Shown: positions 47,501-62,000 of the stretch, one piece after another | How positions within the stretch are numbered: the first letter of the stretch is position 1 | How the letters are laid out: every line of letters begins with the position of its first letter | Assembly (NCBI GenBank): GCA_024734555.1 | Contig: JANPWX010000106.1 | Location: forward strand, 2,217,004 to 2,281,003 | Length of the DNA stretch: 64,000 nucleotides | Reading direction: 5' to 3' | Source of the DNA: Trochalopteron elliotii | Lineage: Eukaryota; Chordata; Aves; Passeriformes; Leiothrichidae | The notes under the pieces: model-generated | Told to the model about the DNA's origin: nothing | Database searches by the model: none | What the model saw: only the letters and a program-made list of their open reading frames with translations | Position numbers and translations under genes: made by a program

Positions 47501-49494
47501 AGTGTGTGGCTTTCTGAGCAAGAATCCAGCAGAAAGCTCTGAACCCTCAGATCAGATCTGCTCCCCTGGGCTCGCAGTGACAAAATCCCAGCAGGCTGCA
47601 GGGAGCTGTGATGGAAATACACAACATGAGTCAGGACCAGGATGTCTGAAGGCATTAAAAATCCCAGGTCTTTCCCATGTCATTCCCACCAGCCAAAGCA
47701 GGAGAATGATTTTTAGGACATCCAAACTCCACAGAGCTCTGCAGCACTCAGGGCACAGGAGCTCACTGGGGGTGAGGTGACATTTTTGAGGTTTTTGAAA
47801 AGAAGGGTTGGGTGGGTGTTGGGAAGAACACAACTCCCTTAATTACTCATTGTATCAAAGCCATTTGTGAACAGTCACACAGGCAAAAATTCTCTCTTTG
47901 GTTAGTAATGCCCTGTTTTCAGTCCACTCAGTCATGGAAACAAGGCTATTTTCTAGTGATTCACTTTGCAGGAGTGTTGTAAGTGAAGCCAGATCTTATT
48001 TAGCACAACAGTTTTCCTTTTCTTCTTGCAGACTTTGAGCTCAGTAGGTAATTTCCTGCTACAGCTAATATTTGTTCTGCATAAATTGTATTCAATTTAA
48101 TAAACGTGATTCAATAAATATAAAGAAAATGAAGATTCATCTTTAAATAAACTGAAAGTGAAGATTAATGAGTGTGGAAGCATGCAGAATTGCTCTATGT
48201 TTTAAAGCTAGGATTGTCCAGAAATTTTTAAAATTAGGAGTGTAAGGATCTCATCTAATTTTGCAGTCAGAGATGTGCTCTCACCTCACAGCACACAGTT
48301 CCTGCAGGGGAGAGCTTCAGTGACTGGCAGGTCGCATCATTTCTCCCCTCCTTTAAAATGTCTTTTTTTCATCCAAAGAAAGTTTTATTAATGGGATTCA
48401 AATAAAAAAGAAAAGAAAAACAGCAAACATAACGTGCTTATTGGGACCAAATGTGGCCTTCATTTTAAAGAGACTAAAATCAACTGAGCTTTTATCTGAT
48501 GAAAATGGAGAAGCTGAGCAAGTCTGTCTGTGGTTTACATGTCTAATGAGAGGAAAACTTATCATCTAGTGCCAGCTGTGAACAAAACCAAGCAATTATC
48601 GCCTCTGTATTTAATAAAGAGAGAAAGAAAAGCAAAACAATAACTGTGGATTTGTTCTTCCTGCCATGTCAACAGCAACAACAACCTCCTGAAGTAGCTA
48701 CCAGGCATTCAGGAAACTCTTTCAACCCTCACTGTAGAACTTGCAATAGTATTTTTAAATTCAAGCATAATGTTGAATTTTAGAAGCAGCAAATGGTACT
48801 TTCCAATTGAACCCTCTCTATTTATAGGGTTTTCCAGAGAGTGTGCAGACTCAGAGAAGAAGGCAGCAATATTTACAAAAATTCCACCATGTGAGAAAAA
48901 GTGTTAAGGAACAAGTGTAAAACATGAAGATGCATGTAAATGTCTTTATAAAATAAACCAAAGCTGTTAATTTTCTTATGGCCAAAAGTACTTGCTGATG
49001 ACTAGAAGGAAGAACTTTCTAAAAAATTAAGAGTTTGCTGGGAACAAGAGATTGATTTGTGTTTGCTGGCTTGGACTAATGAAAGCAACTGCCAATCATG
49101 CTTGTTAGGAAGAAAATGTCTTGCAGCAGCTAAAATAGAGCTAAAAAGTTAAAAGGTAATTCAATGCTGGGTGCTGTAGGTATGGAATATGCTGCATAGA
49201 ACAATCACAGAGGATAAAATGTTCCTGGACTACCCCAGCTGTCCTTAACAAAATGTCCCTGAGACGCTCTGGAGTCAATCCTGTCACCTCACACCCACAT
49301 CAGCACAGCCAGGATTGGGGTCTGGCCTCGTGCTGATCCTTAGGATCTGAGCTTTTATATTTTCCATACATTTGCAATCCTACAATTCTTTAGTGTATAA
49401 CTCTAAGCTCCACACAGCAGTGTGAGCTGCTGCTTTCCCATTTTGGTCAGATACAACAATTCCTCTCCAGGCCTGGGAATCCAGGACACCTCAC
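41592..49494. other. Upstream flank, non-coding
   Basis: No supported gene. It contains a 14-A run (45585-45598) and a TA/CA-rich cryptic simple sequence near 45770-45830. The rest looks unique. Confidence 0.55.
45585..45598. repeat. A homopolymer with AAAG tail
   Basis: Fourteen A followed by GAAAAGAAAAAAG. Confidence 0.85.
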
Positions 49495-49771
49495 TGCCTC
49501 AGGCCCTGAGAGATGGAAACTAAAGTGAGTTGGGGGGAAGCAAACTTGGGGTAAATGACTTCATTACCTGAGGCTGTAATTGGAAGATTAACCCCCAATA
49601 TTGAAATGGATCAAACTCATAAAAGTGTGAAAACCTGTCATGCATTTTTGGGTTTAGCCCCTGGGGGTCTTTGCTCAAAATGTACCTGAAGGCTCTTCAA
49701 TAAATATAACTGCTTTTTATTTTCTTAATTTTGTTTGCCCTCTGTTTTCAGGTGAGCCCATCATGGCATCA
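49495..49771 (+). mobile_element. Solo LTR, family A, copy 2 (left end unclear)
   Basis: It shares an ordered set of blocks with the LTR at 9.8-10.15 kb: GCTGTAATTGGAAGATTAAC, CCCCAATATTGAAATGGATC, CATAAAAGTGTG (TATA-like, 49618-49625), TCTTCAATAAATATAACT (AATAAA at 49699-49704), CTCTGTTTTCAGG and a terminal ATGGCATCA. Same orientation as copy 1, clearly diverged from it. Its 5' end and target duplication could not be defined. Confidence 0.7.
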
Positions 49772-52700
49772 GCACCCCAACACCTCAGTCAATAACAAAT
49801 CTGTTTTTATTTCCCATTCCTGTTTTGAGATCCCAGCTGCTGCAATGGCATTTCTGGCCATACATTACAGGCACTGCTGGTTTTGTGTGGCAGGACTGGA
49901 GGTGCTGGTGCAGGGCAGAGCTGGGCAAATCAAAACAGGTGGAAAATTACAATGAGACCACAGAGGATTTGCTGGAAATCTCTCAGCAGCGGACAATGAA
50001 GGCAATTGTTACTTGAAGACAGGTTGCCTTGGTGTTTGGGATATTTGACAGCATCTCATACCCTTAAGAGTTATGTTTGTATTTTATTTGTTGAAATTAA
50101 GACTTTATTTTTTTGGTAGATGGGTTATTTATGCCAGCTATTATCATTATACTCATTGTTATCTGGTTTTACTGCAAAGCCTTTTTAATTCAGTGAGACT
50201 GCTTGGGCTGTGCTGTGTGGCACTGAGTGTATTTTTCTTACTCCGAATAAGAATTTGCATCAAATGCCCCATTTCTCCCAGCTACGCCAGCCAGTCTGTC
50301 AGGAGCAGTCTAAACACTCAGTAATTATAAAAAACCAACCTGAATTAAAACATGGAGCTCTTCATGCACTCTCAGAAAATCAGACTGGATGTTTTTTACA
50401 GATGTTTTCCATGAAGTGCAGCAAGCACCACAGCATTTTATTTATCTCCTTGATCTCAAGTTGTGTTTTCCTCCCAGAGGCGTCAATAAAAGACTCGCTT
50501 GTCATTCTCTGAGCCTTACCCAAGCCCCTAATTGACCCCACTGGGTTACTCAGTCCCACACCAGTGTGGGCTCCCTTCATCCTTGATAACCACTGTTTAA
50601 ACACTGCATTCTCCAGTCATATACAGGACTGCCTTTACCAGGAAACATTAATCTGCTTCCCAGTCCCACTGGAATAAACAGAAGAAAAGTCCCACCCAGA
50701 AAACAGGTCCATAACAGACACCTTTGAATGAGGGAAGCATCAGCTCAGAAAGGACTTGGTAGGAGGATGTGTGGAGAGAGGAAAGGAATTTGCTTATTTT
50801 GGGCTTGTGTGTGATACAGAAAAAACCACCAGGACTCCAACACTGCTTGGAAGGGTTGCTCCTCTTCCTGCAGGTGGAGGAGCTGATGGAGCAGGGGAGA
50901 TTCCTGATGGCCCAGGGCTGAGCCTGCAGCCAGGGACAACGCAGCTCATAACAAACCCCAAACAGGCTGCCCCAAAATGGCATCAGTTCTGTAGGTTTCT
51001 TTGGGAAATAAACGAGGAATAAGGATAAAACCCCTGTAAAACAGATTTCAAGCCACATGTGAGAAAAGCAGGTCCATAAACAGCTGCCTCTACCTGTGCA
51101 CTCCAGGTCAGCTGAGTTGGGGGCTCTTTGAGCTAAAACCACATGAAATAAGTTCATCTTTTGTAATGTGCTGTTCTGGGGTCTGATACTCCTTCACTTC
51201 CCCCTGGTTTTATACAAGATAAGCAAAACTGTCACATTCTAGAAATTGAAAAATTAGGCCCTGTGGCTTTCAACCATACACAGGATTGGGACAACCTCCT
51301 CTTCTAAGCCCCAAAATATCCTCCAGCAGGTAATAAAGTCAGAAAAAAAGTGCTGAATTTCATTCCATAACAGAATATTTTCATACTACATAACATTTTA
51401 TCAATTCTACTCTCTATTTCACTATTGAAAGGGGTTTTCTCCCCGTTCTTTCTTTCCTGATGCCAATGATAACTGAGTTTGGCTTTTCTTTTTTTATCCT
51501 GGCATGATAATTTTGCAGTAATCTTTCATAAATCTCAGCATGTTCTGAGAAAGTAAATGATGGCATAATTTATCACTACTGAAAATGCATTTTTTGCCAT
51601 GACAGTATAATTAGACATTCCTTTCAGGAGACATATTAAGTATATACCAATGTATTAAAGCTACTGTGCTGCAGATCCATTTAGTTGATTTATTCCTTGT
51701 CTCTGGCTTCCTTGCCTTATCATGATACCCACACAGCCATGCATTCTCATTGCAAGAGGAAAAAAAGAAGAAGAAGAAAAAAAGGCTCAGACAAGGAAGC
51801 AACACATTGTAGGAAACAGTATCTGTAGGTTAAGTAATTCAAGTGGGAGCAGGATGCAATTTGGCTGCACTTTTGTACCAATTCAGAACGCATTAATTAT
51901 GCAGTGATCAAAATAATTTCCCATGCATAATGCTGACCTCATTCACTAGAGGGCAACAAAACCCCAGTTTAAGGAGCCTCCACCTTCTACTTTCAATGAC
52001 AGAGCACTTTTAATAAGACGTGGCGTGGATTTCATAATGAGCACCCTGTTAATTTTACATGAGTGCAGGGTTCCTCCTGAGCAGGCTGGGGCACAGAGAG
52101 GATCAAGGCTCCCAACAGGTGCCAGGAGGGAGTTGTTGGAGTCCCAGCCCCACAGCAGATGGGTGGGTGTGCTCATCATCTCTTTGAGCACTCCTGGCTG
52201 GCCCAGGTTACCCCACCAAGCTCTGCACCACAAACCCCCCCTGGACCTTGTACTGCTTTTGTAGATCAAAGCCTGTGGGCTTATCCAGAGATCATAAAGA
52301 TACCAATGTTCAAGCCACTTAAACTGTGGCAATGAAAACCTCTCATGCATCTGACTGGGCTTTGCTTTTGATCGGGGAGGTTTGGGGGCCCTTGGCTGCC
52401 TGGCTCTGCCCCTGAGCTGCTTCTCCTGCCATCACCTTCTCGCTCAGACTAAACAGAATGAATATTTTCATGCTCAACCAAACTGCAATAGAAACCCTTT
52501 GCTTGTAATTTTTGAGGATGTTTGTTAGGAAGTCTGAAAGAGTTGATACTATCTCTGCCAACAGTCTAACAACTAATTAGTTTACTATGGGCCACCACGT
52601 TAGCTCTGCTAATTTAATTTTGAAAAGTTCACTCTGCATAATAAAAATCTGGTAGCTGGATCTTCTCCTCCAGTTGTAAATAAGAAATAGCTATTACTGT

Positions 52701-55700
52701 TATGGTCTATTGAAAAAGAGCTTCATACACTGTGAAAAAATGATTACACAGACACAGACCCAACCAATTGAAAAATAATTATGTGAATTTGTCTTTTGTC
52801 CTCAGATGCAAGTAATGGCTAATGCAAATAAACTGCCAGAGAAGTATTTTATGTGCCTTTTATAGCATGAATAAGAATACGTTTAACTCATTTTTGATGA
52901 ATAGCTGATTATTTTTTTTTTCCACTGGTTTTGTTAGAGAAGACAATTATTATGACCAGATACAAACACCCATTTCTTAAAGCACTTGCTCCCAGAAACA
53001 CATCCTTGGCCTCTGCTTTAAAGGGGCCCATCCCAAGAGGTGACCAGATGTAAACAGATGCATTCCTGTGTTTCAGAGGCAGTGCAAAGATTAGGAAGGG
53101 ATGAGGAGGTGCTCAGGAGGGAAGAGATGTACAGATGCATTTTTCTATTACGCTGCTGACAGCCCCTTGGGAAAACAAGTCTAAGAAATGTGCAGCCTTG
53201 CAATGTGTGCACGCTGCAAGGGATGTCTTCAATGTGAACCCTGTGTTGGGGTTTTCAAAGTCCTTAATCATTTGGCTTTGCTGGGGAAGAGGGAGACACT
53301 GAAGCTTCTGAACAAACAGGAAGGTTTGGTTTTGATGCCTTCTCCTCCAGAAAGGCAGAGTGGGCTGTCCCTGCCTCACCCCCCTGGCAGGGCACTGCAG
53401 CCCCCACACTCCGTGCCTGCTTAGCAATATTCTCCTGCTCACAGTGCAGCATGACACATCCCCTTCCCACCAAAGCAGTTAACAGTTTCCTTTGAAAGGC
53501 AACTCATTATACAAAAGCAGAACTAAATAAAAAATACTCCAGAGAGAGAACAGATTGCTAGATATAGATTAGATGTGCAGCCTAATCCTTCACAGGCATT
53601 AAATATTTAACATAATCACACCACAGGTGACAGGAAGATGTCTGCATTGTTTAATTAGACTTAATTAAACATAAGGAAAATCTAATACTAATTCAGGTCG
53701 AGATTTTAAATTGATTACAAAACTCTCTTTTTAAAGTACTTTTGTACTCAGAAAAATGTATTCTTCCTTTCATTAGCTGGGGAATCCTCGCCATGCAATG
53801 CTCAAAGCCCATGAAGAGACGATCTGTTGTGCTCAAAAGCCCATGGATGAGAGCAACTTTTCTGCACTGGGTTAAGGACAAAGCCAGAGGACTTGGCACT
53901 TCCAGCAGGCTCTAATGCTGAGCTCTTCTGGCCATATTTTGTATAAGCTATTACACTCGGGACATCATTTTTTTCTATTACCTCTTTTATGGTCTTATTG
54001 TTTACAAGAAAATAGATAGAGCATTTAATTATGAGATGGACTTAATGTTCTATAACAACTCCTGCATGCAATACATTGCCTCTGGAGCTCTGCTCACAAC
54101 TCACATTAATGCGACAAATGAAAAAACCCAAACTAAACAGTGTAACAGAGAAGATGCTTTCCGAGAGGAGGGTGATATCTAAAGCTATGAATCATTCCCT
54201 GATAATATTCTCACGTCTCCCAGTCAAAGTTATGGCTCAGAACTGTGTTTAAGCACAGATGAATGCAGCATGAGTTGTCAAAGAACCAGGAAAAAAATTA
54301 TGCCTTGCTGTTTTGTTTCCCAATCATCTTATTTAGTGACACGAAGTGGAATAACCTGATAAAGGCCCAACCTAAAAGGAGTATCCTCATGACTGGATTA
54401 AAACTTAAAGTGTTATTTTCTCTACAAATCAGAAGTAAGAAAGGATTAAGGAAGTGAAGCCATAACCATCCTAGAAATGAATTAATCAACCCAGTGAGCC
54501 CCAGCTCTGCCAGGCAGCAGTGATCAAAGTCGGTTCCAGAGATTACCAAACCCAGGGCTGCCTGTTGTTGATGTGATATTCTATATATCATTGTGGTTCC
54601 TTAGGTGAAATAATTTATTGATGCAGTACTGAAAGCAGAGAACTACAGCTCTATGCTTTTATTGATAGTTCCTTGGTTTACCTGACACTGTGGCTGCTTT
54701 TCTCCTCCTCTGGTCCCTGGGTTACTACAACTGAATTTTGGGGGGAGGATACAGGCTGTGGAAATGGTAAGTGCAGAATTTTGGTTTCCAGATGTGTGTT
54801 CTCTGATCAGGAGAGCTGGAGCTCCTGTCATCAGCCTTTCTGTGCAGGTGTGTGCTCATCTCACAGACAGAAGGAGTGGTTTGTACCATCAGTATGCACA
54901 GGCAGAAGGTTCTGGGTCAGGATTTGTGGGACAGAAATTTAGGTCTCTTCTTTCTTTAAAGAAATTAGATCCATATTGAATTGCTGGTATAAGTTTGGAA
55001 CAAGAAATAGCAAAACACCCTTAAAAGAGCTACAACAATAAATACCCATCATGCAGGCAAGTGACAAAAACTCCTGGTCCCACACAGCAAAGAAATATTT
55101 TTTTTTTTTGCTCTTCACTGGCAGAAGGAGGTTGAGGCTTTTTTGCTTTTTGCTCAGCCAACCTTTGTCATGTGGTCGTGGTGAATCACATCCTGCTTCC
55201 CTTTCTGAGGCCTCTAGCTACACTCTGACATGCTTCTGTTTGCTGTGTTTGAAAACACAGCTGATGAAAGCAATAACCACATTCATGGGGCAGTACCTTT
55301 GTCACTATTATCCCAGTCAGACTGGGGTTTATCTACAGAGAATAACTGGGTATGCTTTGGAAATTGCCACACTTACAGCAGAGAATAGATAATAAGGCCA
55401 CAGGAAATAAACTTTAAATTATGTGCAGAAATCAAGAGAAATTTCTATTTTAGGCAGTTTTTTTTCTAGGAACAGGAAAAAAATAATGGAAACTAAATTC
55501 TACAAAGATAAAAATTAAGGATCTCAATCAGAGGGTAAAAATCAGAGGGAAGTGCTGTAACAGGAGGAAAGTATTGGAAACACTGAAAATGAGTGAACAG
55601 CACAATCCTTCCACATATGAAGCACACGGTATTTAAATCCTAGACACAGGAAAATAAATGTTGTGTGTTGAGAACTTTTTCCTCATGGGAACTGGGAGGC

Positions 55701-55854
55701 AATTGGGAGCATCAGCACCCAGCAGAAATTATCCAGCACCTGAGAGGAGGGGATGAGGTCATGGGGTGATTCATTCCCAGTTACACAAACTCAGCTCAAG
55801 GTTAATGTAGTGCATATATATATATTAGGGTTCTCCTCTATAGAAGGTACATTG
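49772..55854. other. Upstream flank, non-coding
   Basis: No supported gene. It includes a GAA/A-rich purine run (51758-51784), a paired TAATTA motif (53650-53669) and short T tracts. The 169-codon minus ORF at 50648-51157 shows no recognisable domain or splice context. Confidence 0.55.
53650..53669. promoter_or_regulatory. Inverted pair of TAATTA homeodomain sites
   Basis: TTTAATTA and TAATTAAA are arranged as an inverted repeat over GACT (tttaattagacttaattaaa). This spacing is compatible with a homeodomain dimer, but AT-rich DNA yields such motifs by chance. No other evidence of function. Confidence 0.3.
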
Positions 55855-56060
55855 ATAAACTACTGAAGAGAGCAATAAAAATGATGGAGTGGACACAGTG
55901 CTTGTCCTAGGTAGTCAGGCTGGCTGAAATGGATCTGTGCTCTTTGGAGGAGCAGTGACAAACAGGGGACAGATGGGGTACAGGTGTATAAATGACTGAA
56001 GGTTACTGCCTGATGCTCCAGCCAGAGATTAGTGCATTTCCAGGAGTTAAACACAAATTC
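55855..56060 (+). mobile_element. Possible ancient CR1-like fragment
   Basis: GAGAGCAATAAAAATGATGG, GTACAGGTGTATAAATGACTG and the surrounding order weakly resemble sense CR1 before its 3' end. Divergence is high and no ATTCTGTG terminus is present, so this is tentative. Confidence 0.35.
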
Positions 56061-59000
56061 CAGAAGGCTGGGATTCAGTCATAGCTGTCTCTAAGGGTGC
56101 CAAGACCATCCCAGAAAAATCCCCAAAGAAAGATAATCCATAAATATATCAGTGGCAGTGCTTGCCACATGTGCTGCGCTCTGGAGAGAAAGGAGAGGAG
56201 GAATCCCTGGCTGATCCTGTCCTCCCCCAGCCCCATCACACAGTCACACCTGCAGGAGGGTGCACATCCCCAGCCCTGGCCCCACCACCACGTGCTGTCC
56301 CAGGTGAATGCAGCAGCAGAGTTCCCTCCAGGCCAGAAATTCTGGCCACAGCCTGGGCTCAGTTCTAAGCCAGAAAAAGGAATATGTCAATGCAGGAACA
56401 GGAAAACAACTTAATGTGATTTTCCCTGTGATAAGTCCAGTACCAGCAGAGAGCAAGAGGCAGAAAGGACAGAGCAGCAGCATTGACAGGTGAAGTGCAA
56501 AAAGTTTGGGTGCCTTTCCTCCCTCATGGCTAAAGTCCCAAATATCTCCAACAAAGTCATTCTAGAGAAGCTTGTGTTGAAGGTAGACAATTAATCAATG
56601 CCTTAATACAGTGATTCAGCTCTCTGTTTCAGAATATGGCATGATGTGTGGGGTTTTTACCTTCTAGAAACTGTTTCAAGCATGAAGAGATCAGTGCAGA
56701 GCAAACTACAGATATCAGATCTTACACATCCTTTTGTAAGTTGATTTCCACAGTGTGTAGGTTTCAGCTTTACCACAGCCCCTCCCTGGAGGACATCTGG
56801 AATCCTCAGCTTTGTACCAGAGTTTCAATAGGGGAATATTAATGTTTAAACTATAATGGGTCTGACTTAATCTGATTTCATTAACATTTTATTAACAGCT
56901 GTGTCTAGGCAGTCATTTTAATCATTTAACTATATTTCGGGAGTGGGGTGGGAGGGTTTGAGCAATTCAGGGGAAATGACAACTCAAAGTCAATTCAGTC
57001 CTGCAGTTTTTCTCAAGCACAACTCACACACAGCCCCAGTTCAAGTCAGTTGGCCGTTAACAGGCACGTGCTGCATAAATGTCTTCTGACATCCCTGCCC
57101 AATGCAAACCCCAGGAAGAATGACTTATGCTGGGGCTGTGATAAGCCCCAATGGCACATAATCAAATTAATATTTATCATAAAACCCCACAGTCTTTCAG
57201 ACTTCTGGAATGAGCTGTCAATAAAACCAAAACACCTCAGAGCACTGATGTCTATCACAAAACCCTCATCAACGGCAAAAGGTGTTGACGTTGATCCAAC
57301 AATTCAGCTGTTGATGCACTTCGAACTGTTGAACCTTGTGCTGCAGGAGAACCAGACAGAGACCCCTGTTTGTCTAATGAGTTTTTTACTGAGTCCCATA
57401 CCTGCAGACACTTGGAAAAGGCCCCTCAGCTGCTGTTTGGGGATTTGGGGACAGCTGTGGTGCGCTGGTGCCTCCCCGCAGAAGGAGGAGAGGTGCAAAC
57501 ACAGCAGCCACTGCTGAGCAGAGGAGCTGCTTCTGCCTGGCATCAGGCACTGCCTTCAGCAGCTGCTTCTGCAGCCACCAGGATGAGAAGCATGGGCCTG
57601 AGGAGAGGAGGAGAAGGCGAGCAATGTTTCACTTTGGGTGCAATCCAGCTCCTCATCTCAGTGTGCGGTTTGCGAGCGAACGACAGAATTTCTCCACGTC
57701 GTTGTTGCAAAAAAAATCCAGTGTAAAATCCTCTAAGACACAACATACTCCAGTGCTTCATGCTTAAACTACCTGCAGTTATTCTGAAGCTCCTAAGCTT
57801 TCAGCATCTCACAACAGAATCATTTCTGGATCACAGAGAGAAAAAAAATTGTGCATACTATACAGCACTGCATCAAATTGTGATGTTTTTAAAGACTAAA
57901 GGACTTGAGAAACAACCTTCTGCTCCCTCCCCCTGAGATAGCAACAAACAGCCAGAACTCAAACATAAAATTAAATACAGTTTATCTCCTCCATGACATC
58001 TCTATTATATACACCAAATTGGAAGAAGTTTACAATAATAACTTTCCCTCTCTAATATGATACTTATTTCAAGAACTTGAAAACAGAAAATAGCTCAGAA
58101 CATTCTCGCTCTAAGCCTGAGACCTCATTTCTCTTTACATTCCAGCCTTAGCCGTAATTCTTATCCTGGTTTATTCAAGAGCAAGCACTCCATCTCCCAC
58201 ATAAATTCTTCTGGATTTCCAAGAATATTGATGCCAGCTGAATGTGACTGAAATAAGTAAACCGTGGGTTCAGTGAGAGGCTTGTGATACCACAGTGGCT
58301 TAGTTTAAGACTGAAATTGAGGAGCAATATGGTAAACTCACAAAATGCAGGCATCTCTGAAGCATTCTATTCAAGGGTTTGTTCAGGTAAACCCAACCAA
58401 ATTGCTGCTTTGAGTTTTGTGCTTAGGGAAAACAAATTTTTCCAGTTGTCCCATTACTTATAAGTCAGAACAGAAATCCCAAAGAGCCACGTGCTCCTTC
58501 CAGACACTCCAGTGCTCAGATCTGCTCAGCTCATGCCCTGTTTGTGATGCACTGAGGTTTGCAAACAGCCAGAGGACTCTGAGCCAGGCAGCTCTGACCT
58601 GCATCCACACAGAGAGTTGAAGGATGTTGTTCCTGCTGCATCATTCTTCTCCAGCTTAATCCAGCTTTTCTGTTCAACACACCTCTTAACAAGCACCACC
58701 ACATATTAGTGGGATGTTGCCAGCACTGTACACTGTCAAATTAACACTGTTAAACACAAGGCCTTTGTTTACAGTGCAACAATAAGCAGTTGTTGAACAA
58801 ACGAGAGGGTAAACATTTACCAAGCTGGAGAAAAGACTGCACAGCTGATGCTGGGCTGAGGGTGCTGCACTCCTTTCTCCTTTAAGAAAAACTTCTAGGC
58901 ACAAAATTATTCCAGTGCAGTCACTGGAAGCAGAGTGACTTTTCATGGTTAGTTTTCTTCATGGGACTGAGTGAACTTGAGCAAAGCGCCAGAAGGAGTG

Positions 59001-62000
59001 CGGCTTTCTGAAAATATTGAACTTGAAAGCCAAGCTGCTCTGTGTAAAGATTATGGGCTCATGGAAGAGACATCCCAATAACACATTTACATGAGGACGG
59101 GGCTGGATGTAGCACAGAAAACAGAAGAGACAGCACATCACCCTTGGAAGGAAGGTTTGGCTCCTTCACATCGCTTCACTCCTTCCCATGAAACCCTCAG
59201 CAACAGTTCTGTGGTGCCTCCAAGGGAGGAAAGCCTCACCTCACATCCCCAGAGGTATCAAAATCCTCCAAAAGCAACCCCAGGCAAAGGCTCCAGCATG
59301 GGTGTGCTGGATGTTGGTTTAGCTCAGGGAGAGCTAAAAGTGAGCAGAGTGGTGGGAAGCTTTAAACACTCTCATTTTTCAGCACATCTTTGTGAGCACC
59401 TTGGGTCTTTCTAAAAGCAGAGGTTTTGTGCGGGTCTTATTCAAAGCAGTTTTCTGTTGTGGCCTCGTTTAAGTCAATTGGACATAAAGGAGCAAAGTAA
59501 ACCAGAAATGTGGGAGCTGTATTTCTAGCAGTCTGAATTTGGATCTTCTTTAGTCATCACAATTTCGGAATTCAAGTTCCTCACCACAGAGACTGTCCAT
59601 GGAGGATGTTATTACAAGGAATGAAAAGAGTCCTGGACTGCTTGTCATAGCCTAAGCTCACTGTGCTGATGAAATTTATCCTGCCCCACACTGCATCTGG
59701 AACGGGAGTAAGTTATAAAACAGGTCAAACCCCCAAAATATACATACTTAATCCAAATGCTTTTTTAAGACAATGACTTCCTATGAACTTTGGGAATCCA
59801 CAGGTTTGGACTACTACATCCAATTTATTTATAGACAATAACTTATTGATATTTATGTGTACAGAATACCATTAATATAAATCAGCTCATAATATTTTGG
59901 TAGTGATATCAGTCTCATTTGAATTTTATATTGCACAGTAGAATTGAATGCTAGACTTGATTTTTTAAAAAGTAATTAATGAGCTAAGCTACCTGAGAGA
60001 AAAACAAAATGATGATTATAATTAGAAGTGTTCCATGGCTGCTACCAACTGTTTAGATGTACTTACAGGTAGCATTTCTAATTAAAACCCTCTCAATGCT
60101 GAGACATCTTTCTGTTCATTCGTTATTAAGAAAGTGGGATTTTTTTTTGCATTAAGAAATCCCTTAATAGAAAAATAATAGAAAAAGTTACATGTAATTA
60201 CATTCTCTGTGCTATTTGTGGTGAGCAGTTCCTGTGAGAAAATGAGCTGCAGGTGTGTAAGAGTGAAAAATGCTGGCTCTGACTTCACTTGTCTGGAGAA
60301 TTCCACCTGGAAAGGACTTGGCATTTAGGTTGGCATTTTCAGCCTGAAGGGATTATTGGGGTTTTGGGGTGTTTAAGTCCCTGGGAGCTCTGTGAAAATG
60401 GTATAACCTGGGGGAGAGAGGAAGAAAAATCAATCACCCTGAGTTATTCTATTGAGAACTGTAAAATCACAGGGAGTTACAAACACAGTCCAGGGTTTGT
60501 GACAGTGAGCTTGGCATGTGTGAAAGTCTGACACAGACAGACTCGCAGTGAGTGAGGTTGAGCAATGTTTTCCCAGAAAAAATAGATTTCAAGCCACTGT
60601 TTGCAAACAAAAATTTCAGTCATTCATGAAAATCAAATCCGTAATGCTGCAGCAGTGTTCAGTTAGATTAGTTACCAGCCAAGACCCTGCTTCTCCTACT
60701 TCCAGTATCAGCTTAAATATTCTACTTACAGGGGGGAAAAAGCAACCCTCGAGTCCCATTTGCCAAATTTCAGGGCCAGGAGTGAAAGTTTTGGTTGTAC
60801 CCTCTTGGTTCTTTCTAGTACTACCCTAAATCAAGGCTGTGTGTTTTCTCCTCCCACTCTGAGCTTGCCTCTCTCAGATGAGGATGGCTGTCCCTGGTGA
60901 TCACAGTGCTGTTGGTGCAGTGATGTTTGGAGTTCTGAAGCTCATTAACTTGCAGTCATGACGTGGCCTGATGGAGTAGCCCTTATGCAGATGCAAAACT
61001 GTCCCACCTTCACTAAACTGCTGCTGGTTTACACACCAGGAGAGCCCCAGCTCATAATTTGCATTGTTGTCCTTTGTGAGCAATAGCAGTCATGTTAATA
61101 AGCTCCAGCAGCAGTAAATTCTGCCTCCTGCTTTACATCAGTGCCAAAAGGTGAAGGGGAAGCTGAAATAAGGTATAATTAAGTCCAGAAGCTCCTGTTT
61201 GAAAGGTGAATAGCTGCTTCAGATGATCTGAGGAGCTGGGAGATAATCCATTTTCCCACCAAAATCCCTCTCCTGGCCCAGAATTTGGCTGTAAGTACAA
61301 AGAACACAAACCAGCCTTCTCTCCTTCTTCAGACTGTACTTTTATAAAGCAGGGGATTTATACACATTTGCTGTGTTCAATCACTTCATGATCATTAGAT
61401 ATGAACTTCCTTTTTAAAAAAAAAAAGTATTTTGAGGAAGCATCTTAAAAGGCTTTTGGAACTGCAGACATGACTTTGAAGATGAGTCATGGAGTGCAGG
61501 ATGTGTGTTCCTGTCTCCAAAACCACTGGGAACTTTGGAGCCAGAAAAAACCAATATCACAGTGGGACAGTGAGGGAACAGGTGCCTTGCTGTCCACAGT
61601 TTGCACATTGGAGAGTGTGGGGACAGGCTGAAAAGCCAGAAAGTTGGAGAGAAGGATAGGAAATAAGGAAAATAAATGGATTTAAACCCTAATATTGCTT
61701 ACTTCAGAGGCACAGGCTTGTGGAAAAAAACGAGTGAATAAAGCCACCCTGCCAAGTTTAAAGTGCTCTTTTGATATCAAGTGTGCCACTTTCTGCTGTG
61801 GGAAGAATAAAAAAAGACACATCTCTGAGGATTTCTTACTGATTTAGAGGGGTGGGGTTTGCAGATTAATTATGCTGAGTTTCGGGTTTGTTCATAAATT
61901 ACAGCAAGTCCAAACTTTTTTCAGCCACGATCAGGAATTTGGGAATTTGGCTGCTTTGATCCAGGGCAGCATAACCCAGAAGAAATACCAAGACTGGAAT

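Noticed and set aside
50648..51157. 169-codon minus ORF rich in Cys, Trp and Phe
   Set aside because: Composition is unlike a folded family I know, and no splice or promoter context is present.
56948..57517. 189-codon plus-strand ORF
   Set aside because: No domain, no flanking splice sites, and several alternative overlapping ORFs. Probably chance.
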